DNA from: Phaseolibacter flectens ATCC 12775
Lineage (GTDB): Bacteria > Pseudomonadota > Gammaproteobacteria > Enterobacterales > Enterobacteriaceae
Direction: 5' to 3'
Length of the DNA: 64,000 bases
Assembly (NCBI RefSeq): GCF_000518745.1
Contig: NZ_JAEE01000001.1
Span: 775,491-839,490 of the forward strand
The notes under the pieces: model-generated
What the model was told of the DNA's origin: nothing
Seen by the model: the letters and a program-made list of their open reading frames with translations, nothing else
Database searches by the model: none
Part shown: positions 22,190-33,855 of the stretch, piece by piece
Layout: each line of letters begins with the position of its first letter
How positions within the stretch are numbered: position 1 is the first letter of the stretch
Position numbers and translations under genes: made by a program

Positions 22190-22512
22190 GTTATTTTTAT
22201 CATCTTTTCCTGAGTTGTGAAGAGTTATTCTCGTTTTTTGTGGTGTGATTGCGTTATTATTATAAAGTCAAGCGAGGGGAAACATCGCGTCATGCTGTGC
22301 GCATTCGTGGCTGACAGCAAGCAAATAGACTGTGAGATAATGCGTTTATCGGATAACGCCACATATACAACTAACAATGAATAACTCTAATCTAATGTAG
22401 ATCTTGTTTTATATCAGTATTTAAGTCAACAACACATGTATTCCGTGATATATATCGCTCTTTTATATCAATGAAGGATAACATTAACTCAAAATAGGAC
22501 AAAAATCCCTCC
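22190..22512. other. spacer between yjcE and soxR
   Basis: About 320 bases with no convincing frame or RNA. It holds the promoter region of yjcE and is downstream of soxR. I see no clear terminator. Confidence 0.5.
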
Positions 22513-22995
22513 TTACTCTGATGACACGCCCTCTCGGTCACCACTCAGTAACACTGCGCCTTGTCCTTGTAACGCAAGGTGATCCCCTGCATTACGCAAA
22601 GGGCACTCTTTCATCGATAGACAACCACACCCAATGCATCCGTCGAGTTCATCACGTAAACGGGTTAGCGAGGCAATACGTTGGTCGAGTTCATTACGCC
22701 AATGACGGGTTAATTGTTGCCAATCACGGACAGAAATGCGCTTTTCTGGTGGCAAATGCGCTAAATTATCGCTGATCGTGGCGAGGGGGATCCCCAGACG
22801 CTGGGCGACTTTAATGATGGCCACGCGTCGCAAGACATCTCGGCTATAACGTCGTTGATTGCCAGCATTACGCTGACTGGCAATCAGGCCCTTGCTCTCA
22901 TAAAAGTGCAGCGCAGACACAGCAACACCACTTCGCTTAGCGACCTCACCCGGTGTCAGTAACGCTTTAATGTAGGCCCGTGCTTTTTTTATCAT
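22513..22995 (-). CDS. soxR: redox-sensing MerR-family activator SoxR
   Basis: A 160-residue protein. The MerR-type DNA-binding domain is [27 protein letters not shown]. The iron-sulfur cluster ligands are C120, C123, C125 and C131 ([12 protein letters not shown]). Oxidation of the [2Fe-2S] cluster by redox-cycling drugs or nitric oxide turns on soxS. It is divergent from soxS across a perfect SoxR operator. Confidence 0.97.
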   Translation of the reverse strand: MIKKARAYIKALLTPGEVAKRSGVAVSALHFYESKGLIASQRNAGNQRRYSRDVLRRVAIIKVAQRLGIPLATISDNLAHLPPEKRISVRDWQQLTRHWRNELDQRIASLTRLRDELDGCIGCGCLSMKECPLRNAGDHLALQGQGAVLLSGDREGVSSE

Positions 22996-23002
22996 TTTCC
23001 TC

Positions 23003-23033
23003 TTTACCTCAAGTTAACTTGAGGAATTATACT
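23003..23033 (+). promoter_or_regulatory. soxS promoter with SoxR box
   Basis: TTTACC (23003-23008) and TATACT (23028-23033) are separated by 19 bases, the over-long spacer typical of MerR-family targets. The spacer holds the perfect palindrome CCTCAAGTTAACTTGAGG (23007-23024), the SoxR site known from E. coli. SoxR untwists the DNA to align the boxes. Confidence 0.96.
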
Positions 23034-23091
23034 CTAACCCTGTTATTTCGCGAACCATTATTTGATGTGGTTATCTGGAAAGGAAAATCTC

Positions 23092-23484
23092 ATGCAAGAA
23101 GAAATTATTCAGGCGCTCAGTCGCTGGATCGATAATAATCTTGGTCGAACGTTATCGATTGATGAGGTAGCCGCTAAATCAGGTTATTCAAAATGGCATT
23201 TACAGCGCATGTTTAGAAGTGTTACCCATAAAACACTGGGGGAATACATTCGTGAGCGTCGTCTTGCCCGAGCGGCAGAAGCCTTATGTACCACACGGAG
23301 ACCGGTTTTTGATATTGCGCTGCAATACGGTTACGAATCACAGCAAACTTTTTCCCGGGTCTTTCGTCGTCAGTTTGAATTAACCCCCACCGCTTATCGT
23401 CAATCGCAACGCTGTCAACTCAACAATACGGCAAAACCTAACCGTCAACACACCAATCGGAATCACAAAGCCGCATTCTGTTGA
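23092..23484 (+). CDS. soxS: AraC-family activator SoxS
   Basis: From ATG 23092 (AAGGAAAATCTC upstream) the protein has 130 residues, against 107 in E. coli; an upstream ATG at 23062 is unlikely. The double HTH is intact: IDEVAAKSGYSKWHLQRMFR and FDIALQYGYESQQTFSRVFR. SoxS binds sox boxes and activates superoxide-defence genes. The extra C-terminal 25 residues (NNTAKPNRQHTNRNHKAAFC) are polar and unlike E. coli. Confidence 0.95.
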   Translation: MQEEIIQALSRWIDNNLGRTLSIDEVAAKSGYSKWHLQRMFRSVTHKTLGEYIRERRLARAAEALCTTRRPVFDIALQYGYESQQTFSRVFRRQFELTPTAYRQSQRCQLNNTAKPNRQHTNRNHKAAFC

Positions 23485-24478
23485 AGATCGTGCACAGCCT
23501 AATTTTTTTGATAAAAGCTTGAACTCAGCAAATTGTGCGCACGGATGATGGGCATTAGCCGGCCAGACGAAATCTGATGACGTGATGTTTGCTTTTTCCC
23601 CTGATATTGACCGTTAGGGGATTAGCAGCAACCATCAAGGATTTTCCTCGGCTTATGTTTATCCATTGACCAGGGTTCCTTCTTCACCTCACATCCCTCC
23701 GATCACCCGCAGTTCCTCGGCCAACTCTCATGCTGCACTGCCCCATCTCTCGCACACTGCCACAATAGACGTCACTGACACAACCGCTACGATAACCGAC
23801 AGTACAACTGCTGGTTATATCACCAGAACAACGCACTCACACTCAGTGTATTTTCCGATCGCTTCACGTACTTCACCTTGAGAGAACACTGCCAAAGTCC
23901 CTCGTCTGAACAAGGCGCTTTTCAGCATGCCCTCGTCGGTTTTCTCATTTCACAATACCATCTACGATCCGGGTGTTCGTTCCTGCTTTTCCTGATGTCT
24001 CATCGATTAGCTCCTCATTTCATCATTCACGCCGTCTCCTTTACCTCCTCGCCCTGCGACCCAAGTGAGTTTCCCTCCCACAGTGTCCCAAATGGTAGGG
24101 AGGCGTTAGCCTGATTGATTGCATGTAACCTTTCAGAGACTCCGTTAGCATCGAGAGCGAGCATTGTGATGGCACAATGATGACACGCATACATCGACTC
24201 TGGCTGTACATCCTCTTTGATTTTTTATTGCACACCGAATATCGATGATCCTGCACAGTGCTATCTGGTAGGATCAGGCCACCGTACTTACGTACTCAGA
24301 CGCTGTAATTGTTACCGCGCTAATTTGCCTGTCACGAACCTCTGTAAAGTGTCCTGACGGTTTATCTCTTTAACTTGATAAAATGGGAGTAAGCACAGCA
24401 TAAACATAGTTCCGGCTATTGCCCGACAGGATCAATGATTACCTTTCTAGGCAAAGCGTGGGGGTTGGGGGTTAACAA
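23485..24478. other. gene-poor spacer between soxS and gcd
   Basis: About 1 kb with only short, unconvincing frames and no recognised RNA. It may hold decayed sequence. The base composition is similar to the flanking genes. Confidence 0.5.
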
Positions 24479-24509
24479 TAAAAAACCCCGGCGATCACTC
24501 ACCGAGGTT
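24479..24509 (-). terminator. terminator of gcd
   Basis: Read leftward, CCTCGG-tgagtgatcg-CCGGGG followed by TTTTTTATTG, about 20 bases past the gcd stop. Confidence 0.85.
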
Positions 24510-24530
24510 TAAATAGACCCTGATTAGACG

Positions 24531-26900
24531 TTATTTTATATCAGGTAGTTTGTAAGCAATGATATAGTCACCCATGGTAGATCCAAACGAACCATGACCA
24601 CCCGCGTTGATAACCAGATACTGTTTACCATCCACTTCATACGTCATTGGTGTTGCTTGACCACCAGCCGGTAGACGCGCCTGCCATAATAACTCACCCG
24701 TACGGACACTATAGGCTCGGATATAGTTATCCAATGTCGCCGCAATAAAGAAAACATTCCCTGCTGTCGTCACTGGAGCACCAAGCATAGGCACACCTGT
24801 TTTAAACGGTAATGGCACTGGTGCACTATCACGAATCGTACCGATACGCTTTTTCCAGACAACTTGATTGGTTTTCAAATCTAAGGCTGAGACAAAGCCC
24901 CAAGATGGTGCCATACAAGGTAAACCAAATGGTGATAAGAATGGATTCAGCTCTACACCGTAAGGGACACCATACATATGCTGGATGCCGGATTCCGAAC
25001 CGGCTCCTTTAGCACCTTTCTCGTTCGGTTCCATTGGATTCGATGGACCACGCGGGACCAGCTTAGAAATAAAGCCCAGCGCCATTGGGTTAGTAATGGC
25101 AAACTGCTTATCCGTATTAACAGAGATGCCACCCCATTCAAACATACCTAGATTACCAGGAAAGACTAAGGTGCCCTGCTCGGAAGGTGGTGTAAAAGGT
25201 CCTTCATAACGCAGACGGTGGAACATGACTCGACAAACTAACTGATCAAACATTGTGGCTCCCCACATATTACGATCAGTCAGCATTTGTTTCGGACGGT
25301 AGCTTAACTCAGAGTAAGGCTGAGTGGGTGCTAGGTGATCACCTTTGGCCGGACCACCTGGCACAGGATGCTCATCCGCTGGCACAACTGGCTTACCAGT
25401 GACACGATTCAGTACAAAAATATCACCGGTTTTCGCTGGCGCATAAATAACCGGCACGGTATTGCCATCTTTATCTGTAATATCAGCCAGTGTAGGTTGA
25501 GCTGGCACATCCATATCCCACAGGTCGTGATGGACCGTTTGGAAGAACCAATCGAGTTTACCCGTAGATGCATGTAAAGCAAGGATGCCTGTCGCAAATT
25601 TTTCCTGCTCCGGCGTGCGGTTTCCGCCCCAAATGTCAGGCGTAGAAACGCCCATCGGCAGGTACACAACATCCAGTTTTGCATCATAGACCGCTGGAGC
25701 CCAAGAATTTGGTGAGTTATGCGTATAATGTTCACCGTCAGCAGGTATCTGATTCGGATCTTTTGCTCCTGGATCAAATGCCCAAACTAGCTTCCCTGTA
25801 TCAACATCAAAACCACGTATAACCCCAGAAGGCTCGCGAACAGAAAGGTTATCCGTGACGGCACCGGCAATAATGATCACTTTGTTGGTGACAATCGGTG
25901 GGGACGTTGGCTCATAGCCACCGGGATAAGCGAATGGTTGTTTATGCTGAAGATCAAGCACGCCATCTTGTGCAAAATTTTTGCAAAGCTCACCGGTTTT
26001 CGGATCAAGCGCAAACAAACGGCCATCGTTAACAGGCAATAATATGCGACGAGAACAATGCGCAGGCTCAGTTTCACGCTTTTGTTCCGCATTCAGATCA
26101 ACAACGGAAACCCCGCGGCAAGTCAAATGCTGAAAGGTTGCATCGGATTTCAATTTTGGATCAAAGCGCCAAATTTCCTTTCCTGTTACCGCATTCAATG
26201 CAATCAACTGCTGATGCGCTGTACAGCTATACAGCATATCACCCACTTTAATTGGCGTAGATTCGTTGGTGATTTCACCAGGGTCATCCGCCCGTTTTAA
26301 ATCACCAGTACGGTAAGTCCATGCCACCTGCAGGTTCTTAACATTACTTTCATTAATCTGAGACAATGGTGAATAACGTACGCCTTCCTGAGTTCGGCCA
26401 TAAGCAGTCCACTCACCCGCAGGAACGGAAGGGGTCGCTAATGGCTGATTGTCGACATTCAGGGTACCATTCACTTCTTGTGGGTCATCAAAAAATACAG
26501 TACCTAATAGCAGGCCAGCATTGACCACCAAACCGGCCAGCAGTGCAATAATCGGTCCCTTGCTCGAGGTACAAATTTGACGTACCACTGACGGTAATAA
26601 AATCCAAAGACCAAACAGTCCCCAAATATCAACACGCGGCGCCAGCGCCCAAAAATCAAATCCGACTTCATGATAAGCCCAGATTGCTGTCATAAACAGC
26701 AACAGTGCGTATACATAATAAGCACAGGCGCGACGTTTCAATAAGAGGAGGGTAAAAACCGCCATTAAAATTCCGGCAGTAATATAGTAACAACTCCCAC
26801 CAATCGCTGCGAGCCACGCACCTCCAGCAAGGAGAAACAGACTACAGCATATTGCAAAGGCTAAAGTAATGAGGCGAAACCCTCGGCGTTCCCTAGACAT
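24531..26900 (-). CDS. gcd: PQQ-dependent membrane glucose dehydrogenase
   Basis: A 789-residue protein (E. coli Gcd has 796). Five N-terminal membrane segments occupy about residues 10-140, followed by a periplasmic eight-bladed propeller. Family motifs include VPAGEWTAYGRTQEGVRYSP, WRFDPKL, PTSPPIV, SWAPAVYDAKLDVVYLPMGV, VHHDLWDMDVPAQPTL and the C-terminal GGQATPMTYEVDGKQYLVI. It oxidises glucose to gluconolactone in the periplasm and passes electrons to ubiquinone. No pqq synthesis genes are in this window, so holoenzyme formation cannot be judged. Confidence 0.96.
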   Translation of the reverse strand: MSRERRGFRLITLAFAICCSLFLLAGGAWLAAIGGSCYYITAGILMAVFTLLLLKRRACAYYVYALLLFMTAIWAYHEVGFDFWALAPRVDIWGLFGLWILLPSVVRQICTSSKGPIIALLAGLVVNAGLLLGTVFFDDPQEVNGTLNVDNQPLATPSVPAGEWTAYGRTQEGVRYSPLSQINESNVKNLQVAWTYRTGDLKRADDPGEITNESTPIKVGDMLYSCTAHQQLIALNAVTGKEIWRFDPKLKSDATFQHLTCRGVSVVDLNAEQKRETEPAHCSRRILLPVNDGRLFALDPKTGELCKNFAQDGVLDLQHKQPFAYPGGYEPTSPPIVTNKVIIIAGAVTDNLSVREPSGVIRGFDVDTGKLVWAFDPGAKDPNQIPADGEHYTHNSPNSWAPAVYDAKLDVVYLPMGVSTPDIWGGNRTPEQEKFATGILALHASTGKLDWFFQTVHHDLWDMDVPAQPTLADITDKDGNTVPVIYAPAKTGDIFVLNRVTGKPVVPADEHPVPGGPAKGDHLAPTQPYSELSYRPKQMLTDRNMWGATMFDQLVCRVMFHRLRYEGPFTPPSEQGTLVFPGNLGMFEWGGISVNTDKQFAITNPMALGFISKLVPRGPSNPMEPNEKGAKGAGSESGIQHMYGVPYGVELNPFLSPFGLPCMAPSWGFVSALDLKTNQVVWKKRIGTIRDSAPVPLPFKTGVPMLGAPVTTAGNVFFIAATLDNYIRAYSVRTGELLWQARLPAGGQATPMTYEVDGKQYLVINAGGHGSFGSTMGDYIIAYKLPDIK

Positions 26901-28607
26901 ACAAATCTACCTTCAATCAATACTATCTTAAGTAGTCTCAAAAAATGAAAATGGGTGCAGATTAATTTGTCATGATTTTCTTCTGTCCACTTTGCCTCAA
27001 CACAGGTTTGATGGCACCATTTCTTGCGACTACTGGTTACTTCCTGACTCGTCCATTTTCCAAACAGTGCATTAACAGGTCTGAAAATTGAGGCAGGGTG
27101 GGTAAGTATGACGGATAAGATAAAAATTGCTATAGATGGATTGACTGCATTTTGAGCTAATAATGCAATAGAAAGCAGAGATTTTGATTAGAAAAACGAT
27201 ACATAAACACAACTTATAGAAAAAAATTAATAGTATATGTTTTTTATCAATAACTTAAGAAAAACGCCATGGACAAACTGCATTTTTATGTTACCGATAC
27301 CACTTAATTCTAAATAAATTAATTTATTTTAAAAAAATATAGTAATTAACATTTTTTGTGAAATAACAATCTAATCCCCCTGTTAACTGAACTCAATCCC
27401 CCCAAGTTAACACTTTGGTCGACGCCATCTAACACCCGGACAGCTAAGACAGTCCGATCCGTTTCTAATCAGTGCGATTAAGAGCACGTTTGCTCCCCAT
27501 GCCAAAGGGAGTGTGGTTGGATACATGAGCGCCATTGACCACAGAGAATCACCTTATCTGCAACTAAACCATGATCTCACCGACTGGCCAAGCCAATTGG
27601 AAAAGCTCTTGCCGTCAGGCAGAGACAGAAATTCAGCCCCTGCAAGTTTATCGTCGGATCAACGCTCAATGGCGAGGATCCTGAAGGTCAATCCAATACC
27701 ACAAGGCTTTCGGTCATAAGCAACAATCACTTTCAGGCCAACAGACAGCGCCAGAATATCATCATGATGATTTAATAAAATCCACAAGTAAAATAGAATG
27801 ATTGCAATAAAAAACGAGGGAAGCACATAAATTTGCTTATACTATCGACGAAGAAAACTGGCCTGCTGTGATTATCACACTGAAAGAGAGCATAAAAAGG
27901 CTCCAAATTCCCTTTCTTTTTTCCCTGTTTAAATCGGTTAATCAGGTCGTCGCAGGATGTTAGCAATGCCATTCGCAAACCCTGATGGGTTTTCCCTCCC
28001 TGTCATAATTAACATCGCTGCCACTCACGTAAACCAGCAATACCAAGTAGAACAATGTGATAGATATGATAATGTCTGGTTCGACTCACTATCCCGCGAG
28101 ATTGTAGTTAATCACCCTATCAATGTTGTCGGTCAATGGAGAGATGAAGACTCGCGGTGGTAAGTCATGAACATTAACCTGATAACAACAGAATGATGCC
28201 ACAATAGCTGTGGTGAGGATGATTTTTTCTGTTCATTTTCCAAGCAAAATCCTTGACGCATCTAATCATATCAAAGGCTCAAAATGCTTAATATTGATGC
28301 CAAAAGCCACCCCGTTAAATCAATTGGGTAAAACATAACGTGATACGCTTAATTCGGTCTAAAAACACAAAAAACGTCTCATACTTAGACATTGAAATGG
28401 GTTTATTTTTCATTTATTGCGATTAAAAACAATCAGTTAAATAGAACGGTTTAATAATTACTTAACAACATGAGATTGATATCATTCAGAACAGGTGGAT
28501 CCAGCTGATTAAAAGAAAAAATCATTACATCTTGATTTAAATGTAAAACTCATACAAATAATCAAAATTTGTCAATGGATGCATCACGATTGTCTAGGCC
28601 CTTTAAA
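26901..28607. other. 1.7-kb gene-poor spacer between gcd and ssb
   Basis: No frame here has a recognisable product or a good start; the longest are under 70 codons. A few A/T-rich stretches (for example 27180-27400) stand out. It probably includes the gcd promoter and perhaps eroded genes; I see no tRNA or IS ends. Confidence 0.55.
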
Positions 28608-28635
28608 TAAAAAGCCCCTGAATTAACAGGGGCTT
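28608..28635 (-). terminator. terminator of ssb
   Basis: Read leftward, AAGCCCCTG-ttaatt-CAGGGGCTT followed by TTTATTT, about 40 bases beyond the ssb stop. Confidence 0.9.
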
Positions 28636-28672
28636 GATAAAAAATTTATAACTCAATATTTTTAGGTGGTTC

Positions 28673-29212
28673 TTAGAACGGAATATCGTCATCAAAGTCC
28701 ATAGGTGGCTCATTACCTGCCGGTGGCGCATGATTGGCTTGGTGTGAAGGCTGTGAGCGACTCTGATCGCCCCCACTGAATTGATTGGCCGAGGCTTGAG
28801 GTTGTTTAGGTTGTCCCCAGCCGTTATTGCCTTGCTCTGCAGGTCCACCTTGGCTATTGCCCTGACGTCCGCCTAACATTTGCATGGTCCCGCCGACATT
28901 GACCGCCACTTCAGTTGTATAACGATCTTGGCCTGACTGATCCTGCCATTTCCGTGTCCGTAATTGCCCTTCAATATAAACCTGTGAGCCTTTACGTAAG
29001 TATTCGCCGGCAATCTCTGCAAGTTTCCCGAACACCACGACGCGGTGCCATTCGGTGATCTCACGGTTTTCACCCGTTTGCTTATCCCGCCAGCTTTCAG
29101 ATGTCGCCAGAGTCAGATTGGCGACGGCTCCACCATTGGGCATATAACGTATTTCCGGGTCCTGCCCCAGATTTCCGACAAGAATCACTTTGTTAATGCC
29201 ACGACTGGCCAT
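28673..29212 (-). CDS. ssb: host single-stranded DNA-binding protein
   Basis: A 179-residue SSB (E. coli 178). OB-fold at residues 1-112 ([20 protein letters not shown] onwards), a Gly/Gln/Pro-rich linker ([20 protein letters not shown]) and acidic tip MDFDDDIPF. It coats ssDNA as a tetramer in replication and repair. It is divergent from uvrA over a short spacer with a LexA box, as in E. coli. Compare with the prophage copy at 17313. Confidence 0.97.
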   Translation of the reverse strand: MASRGINKVILVGNLGQDPEIRYMPNGGAVANLTLATSESWRDKQTGENREITEWHRVVVFGKLAEIAGEYLRKGSQVYIEGQLRTRKWQDQSGQDRYTTEVAVNVGGTMQMLGGRQGNSQGGPAEQGNNGWGQPKQPQASANQFSGGDQSRSQPSHQANHAPPAGNEPPMDFDDDIPF

Positions 29213-29324
29213 ATGGGTTTCTCCTGAAAATTACTTAACGAGTTTAACATCAGATAATAACACGTCCTGATTTAAATTGACCAGTTTCGGCCTTGCTCTC
29301 ATTATAAACAAGATTTGCTAAAAA

Positions 29325-29344
29325 TACTGGATATTTAATCAGGC
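29325..29344. promoter_or_regulatory. LexA box of uvrA/ssb
   Basis: TACTGGATATTTAATCAGGC contains CTG-N10-CAG (29327-29342) and strongly resembles the E. coli uvrA box. SOS control of uvrA, and perhaps ssb, is expected. Confidence 0.88.
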
Positions 29345-29422
29345 TGATTTTTGTGCCATAATAAATCCTAGGTTTGACGCAACCTAGTCAGTTATTGGTG
29401 TAAGACTACTCGGGGATGATTC

Positions 29423-32260
29423 ATGGATAAGATCGACATACGTGGGGCTCGTACCCATAATCTAAAAAATATCAATCTAACTATTCCAAGAGACAAACTG
29501 GTCGTCGTTACCGGACTCTCTGGTTCGGGTAAGTCATCACTGGCTTTTGATACGCTTTATGCTGAGGGTCAACGGCGTTACGTCGAATCCCTCTCGGCCT
29601 ATGCGCGTCAATTTTTATCCTTAATGGAAAAACCAGACGTCGATCATATCGAAGGATTATCGCCAGCTATCTCAATTGAGCAAAAATCAACATCACATAA
29701 TCCGCGCTCCACTGTCGGTACCATTACTGAAATCCATGATTATTTGCGTTTGTTATTCGCAAGGATCGGTGAGCCTCGCTGTCCAACCCATAATCAACCC
29801 CTAGCAGCACAGACCGTCAGTCAGATGGTCGACCAAGTCCTCGCCTTGCCAGAAGGACAACGGCTGATGCTATTAGCTCCGGTGATTAAAGATCGAAAAG
29901 GCGAGCACAGTAAAACCCTCGAAAACCTCGCGACCCAAGGCTATATCCGTGCTCGTATCGACGGCGAGGTTTGTGATCTGTCTGATCCGCCCAAATTAGA
30001 GCTACAAAAAAAACATACTATCGAAGTGGTCGTCGATCGCTTTAAGGTACGAGATGACATTGCCACTCGTTTGGCTGAATCGATAGAAACGGCTTTAACG
30101 CTCTCTGGCGGAACGGCTATCATTGCTGACATGGATGAGACAACTCAGCCTGAATTACTGTTTTCTGCGAATTTTGCCTGTCCGATCTGTGGTTACAGCA
30201 TGAGGGAGCTTGAACCTCGTCTCTTCTCTTTTAATAATCCAGCGGGTGCCTGTCCAACCTGTGATGGTTTAGGGGTACAGCAATATTTTGATGCAGATCG
30301 CGTCTTACAAAATCCAGATATCTCCTTAGCTAATGGTGCAATTAAAGGTTGGGATCGCCGGCATTTTTATTATTATCAGATGCTGCGTTCATTAGCCGAA
30401 CATTATCAATTTGATATTGAAGCGCCTTTTAGTTCCCTCAGTGAATCGGTCAAACGTGCCATTTTACAGGGTTCTGGTAAGGAAAATATTGAATTCAGTT
30501 ACACCAACGATCGCGGCGACATTTCGGTAAAACGCCACCCTTTTGAGGGGATCTTACCCAATATGGAGCGGCGTTACAAAGAAACAGAATCCAACGCTGT
30601 CAGAGAAGAATTGGCAAAATTCATTAATAATCGATCTTGTGTGGCGTGCCAAGGCACACGTTTACGAGAAGAATCAAGGCACGTATTTGTTGCCAATACT
30701 ACGCTTCCTGCTATTTCAGACATGAGCATTGGTGATGCGTTGGCCTTCTTCTCCGACTTGACATTAACCGGTCAAAAGGCGCAAATCGCCGAAAAAATCC
30801 TGAAAGAAATCGGTGAACGTCTTGGTTTTCTAGTCAACGTTGGACTGAATTACCTGTCATTGGCTCGTTCTGCTGACACTTTGTCTGGCGGCGAAGCCCA
30901 ACGTATTCGTCTGGCAAGCCAGATTGGCGCAGGATTGGTGGGGGTGATGTATGTGCTCGATGAGCCGTCGATTGGGCTGCATCAGCGCGATAATGAACGT
31001 CTATTAAAAACCTTAATTCATTTACGCGATCTCGGTAACACCGTCATTGTGGTCGAACACGATGAAGATGCAATCCGCGCGGCGGATCACGTAATTGATA
31101 TTGGGCCTGGTGCGGGCGTGCACGGTGGTGAAGTTGTCGCGGAAGGGACACCGGATGCCATAATGAAAAGTGAACACTCACTTACTGGAAAGTATCTCAG
31201 TGGCGAGAAAGCCATCCGCATCCCATCGCAACGGATCGCGGGCGATCCTAGCAAGGTGTTAAAACTGTCTGGTGCCCGCGGCAACAATCTGAAGGATGTC
31301 ACCTTGACCTTGCCTGTCGGTTTATTCACTTGTATCACAGGCGTCTCTGGTTCAGGCAAATCGACACTGATTAACGATACATTATTTCCTTTGGCACAAC
31401 GTGCGCTGAATGGTGGTAGCAGCCTTGAGGCCGCCCCCTATCGTTCAATTGAAGGGTTAGCGCATTTTGATAAGGTTATCGATATTGATCAGAGTCCGAT
31501 AGGACGAACGCCTCGTTCAAATCCCGCCACTTATACTGGCATATTTACGCCAGTTCGAGAGTTGTTTGCGGGCGTACCAGAAGCTCGGTCACGGGGATAT
31601 ACACCAGGACGCTTTAGCTTTAATGTCAAAGGGGGACGCTGTGAGGCCTGTCAAGGCGATGGGGTCATTAAAGTTGAAATGCATTTTCTACCCGATGTGT
31701 ATGTCCCTTGCGACCAGTGTCAAGGCAAACGTTATAACAGAGAAACGCTGGAGATATTTTACAAAGGTAAAAATATCCACCAAGTGCTGGATATGACAAT
31801 TGAAGAAGCACGAGATTTCTTTACTGCTGTCCCTGCCTTGGCTCGCAAACTCCAAACATTGATGGACGTAGGATTATCTTATATTCGTCTTGGTCAGTCT
31901 GCCACCACATTATCAGGCGGTGAAGCTCAACGGGTCAAACTGGCCAGAGAACTTTCTAAACGAGGCACCGGACAAACGCTTTATATTCTGGATGAACCCA
32001 CAACCGGCCTGCACTTTGCCGATATAGAGCAACTTCTCACCGTATTACATCAATTGCGTGACCAAGGTAACACCATTGTCGTGATAGAACACAATCTTGA
32101 CGTGATTAAAACAGCAGACTGGATCGTCGATTTGGGTCCTGAAGGAGGCAGTGGTGGCGGTGAAATATTGATCGCTGGCACACCAGAAAAAGTCAGCGAA
32201 TGTGAGTCATCACATACGGCTCGCTTTTTGAAACCCCTACTTCAGACAAAACGGCTGTAA
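29423..32260 (+). CDS. uvrA: excinuclease ABC subunit A
   Basis: A 945-residue protein (E. coli 940). It has two ABC ATPase cassettes: Walker [11 protein letters not shown] near residue 31 and [10 protein letters not shown] near 642, and signature segments [11 protein letters not shown] and [11 protein letters not shown]. Two zinc modules are visible (CPICGYSM...CPTC, and CEACQGDG...CDQCQGKR). UvrA finds bulky DNA lesions, loads UvrB and starts nucleotide excision repair. Confidence 0.98.
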   Translation: MDKIDIRGARTHNLKNINLTIPRDKLVVVTGLSGSGKSSLAFDTLYAEGQRRYVESLSAYARQFLSLMEKPDVDHIEGLSPAISIEQKSTSHNPRSTVGTITEIHDYLRLLFARIGEPRCPTHNQPLAAQTVSQMVDQVLALPEGQRLMLLAPVIKDRKGEHSKTLENLATQGYIRARIDGEVCDLSDPPKLELQKKHTIEVVVDRFKVRDDIATRLAESIETALTLSGGTAIIADMDETTQPELLFSANFACPICGYSMRELEPRLFSFNNPAGACPTCDGLGVQQYFDADRVLQNPDISLANGAIKGWDRRHFYYYQMLRSLAEHYQFDIEAPFSSLSESVKRAILQGSGKENIEFSYTNDRGDISVKRHPFEGILPNMERRYKETESNAVREELAKFINNRSCVACQGTRLREESRHVFVANTTLPAISDMSIGDALAFFSDLTLTGQKAQIAEKILKEIGERLGFLVNVGLNYLSLARSADTLSGGEAQRIRLASQIGAGLVGVMYVLDEPSIGLHQRDNERLLKTLIHLRDLGNTVIVVEHDEDAIRAADHVIDIGPGAGVHGGEVVAEGTPDAIMKSEHSLTGKYLSGEKAIRIPSQRIAGDPSKVLKLSGARGNNLKDVTLTLPVGLFTCITGVSGSGKSTLINDTLFPLAQRALNGGSSLEAAPYRSIEGLAHFDKVIDIDQSPIGRTPRSNPATYTGIFTPVRELFAGVPEARSRGYTPGRFSFNVKGGRCEACQGDGVIKVEMHFLPDVYVPCDQCQGKRYNRETLEIFYKGKNIHQVLDMTIEEARDFFTAVPALARKLQTLMDVGLSYIRLGQSATTLSGGEAQRVKLARELSKRGTGQTLYILDEPTTGLHFADIEQLLTVLHQLRDQGNTIVVIEHNLDVIKTADWIVDLGPEGGSGGGEILIAGTPEKVSECESSHTARFLKPLLQTKRL

Positions 32261-32616
32261 TACATCAGGCTGTCTTTCTAATGCGATATTGCAAAGGATT
32301 GATAGCCCTCTTTATCTCAGTGGCTCATTTCGCTATTTCAGAAAAATACGCGTCCTGATTTCAGTGATAACGAACGCAATACACCTAATTTGGCACGCCG
32401 TTGCGCGTCTTTGGTTCACCTCACTAGTCCATAGAAAATAGCCGATGGATTAGTCAGCCCCTGTTGTTTTTAGTCAGCTCCCGACAACAGACCATGACGG
32501 TTTGGCAGAGAATACCCTAAAACACACAGAAGGGTTACCCTATCTCATCAATAACCCGCTATGCTTATTACGTTATATGATATCTGGTTCGAAATAATCT
32601 CTTCAAAGGAGACATA
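32261..32616. other. spacer between uvrA and yahK
   Basis: About 350 bases without a convincing gene. The last 30 bases contain the ribosome binding site AAAGGAGAC of the next gene. A promoter is likely but not assigned. Confidence 0.5.
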
Positions 32617-33672
32617 ATGAAAGTTATTAACGCTTATGCTGCACAGAATGAAAAATCCCCCTTAGCGCCTTTCAGCTATCAGCCGCGTAAATTACGTGAA
32701 CACGATGTCAAAATTGAAATCGCGTTTTGTGGGGTTTGCCATTCTGACCTGCATCAGGCTCGTAACGAATGGCATGTGACACAATACCCCATTGTACCTG
32801 GACATGAAATTGTCGGGCGAGTCACTGAAATCGGTTCGTCTGCTAGCAAATATAGAGTGGGTGATTTAGTTGGCGTAGGGTGTATGGTCGATTCCTGTCG
32901 AACCTGTACAAACTGTGAAGACGGATTAGAACAGTATTGTGATGAAGGTTTTATCGGCACCTATAATGATCCTGACAGAATTGACGGACAAATTACGTTC
33001 GGCGGCTATGCAACAGATATCGTCGTGCATGAAGACTTTGTATTAAAAGTCCCTGAAAATCTGGATCCCGCGGGTGCGGCACCACTGCTCTGTGCCGGGA
33101 TAACAACCTATTCACCTTTACGTCACTGGAACGTGGGTCCGGGTAAAAAAGTCGGTATTGTCGGTTTAGGTGGACTGGGTCACATGGGCGTGAAAATTGC
33201 CCATGCCATGGGCGCTGAAGTGGTTTTATTTACTACGTCGGCATCGAAAGTGGCTGATGGCAAACGCCTTGGTGCTCATACGGTGGTTATCTCCAAAGAT
33301 GCTGAACAGATGAAGGCACATCTGAACAGTTTTGATTTTATTCTGAATACCGTTGCCGCTGAACACGACCTTAATCAATTCCTGCGCTTATTGAAACGTG
33401 ATGGCAATATGACGTTAGTTGGTGTCCCAGAAAACAACCACCCTTCTCCCGATGTGGCTGAATTAGTCTTCAAACGCAGAAGCTTATCAGGTTCATTGAT
33501 TGGTGGGATCGCCGAAACGCAAGAAATGCTGGATTTCTGTGGCCAACATAATATTACCTCGGACATTGAAATGATCGAGATTGATAAAGTGAATGACGCC
33601 TATGAAAGAATGCTGAAAAGCGATGTAAAATATCGCTTTGTTATTGATATTAATTCATTGCGTAAAGCATGA
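32617..33672 (+). CDS. yahK: zinc-dependent alcohol dehydrogenase (YahK type)
   Basis: A 351-residue medium-chain dehydrogenase. Catalytic zinc ligands are in FCGVCHSDLHQ (Cys) and GHE; the structural zinc site is CRTCTNCEDGLEQYC. The Rossmann motif is GIVGLGGLGHMGVK. The closest pattern I recall is E. coli YahK, an NADPH-dependent aldehyde reductase. It reduces aldehydes to alcohols and can detoxify them. In E. coli yahK is elsewhere on the chromosome, so its place here is a local difference. Confidence 0.88.
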   Translation: MKVINAYAAQNEKSPLAPFSYQPRKLREHDVKIEIAFCGVCHSDLHQARNEWHVTQYPIVPGHEIVGRVTEIGSSASKYRVGDLVGVGCMVDSCRTCTNCEDGLEQYCDEGFIGTYNDPDRIDGQITFGGYATDIVVHEDFVLKVPENLDPAGAAPLLCAGITTYSPLRHWNVGPGKKVGIVGLGGLGHMGVKIAHAMGAEVVLFTTSASKVADGKRLGAHTVVISKDAEQMKAHLNSFDFILNTVAAEHDLNQFLRLLKRDGNMTLVGVPENNHPSPDVAELVFKRRSLSGSLIGGIAETQEMLDFCGQHNITSDIEMIEIDKVNDAYERMLKSDVKYRFVIDINSLRKA

Positions 33673-33855
33673 TGGTACAGCGCCTCGCATCCGCGAGGCA
33701 TGCTGACACTTAGTGGTCATGGTCAGCCTATGTCACTCCTGCTCCTTTTCATTCGTAGAGTCTCTACATTAAGGAGACGTGTTTGAATACGCAGAGTCCT
33801 TCACCCATCCTTTTGTTCAAAAATAACTGCCGCACAACTAAACAAGTGGTAAAAT

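Noticed and set aside
23666..24114. Short plus-strand frames between soxS and gcd
   Set aside because: Low-complexity Ser/Thr/His-rich text, no ribosome binding site, no family pattern.
25409..25777. 122-codon minus-strand frame inside gcd
   Set aside because: It lies in a shifted frame of the strongly conserved dehydrogenase and has no family pattern.
27513..28163. Small frames in the gcd-ssb spacer
   Set aside because: All are under 70 codons, lack good starts and resemble nothing known.
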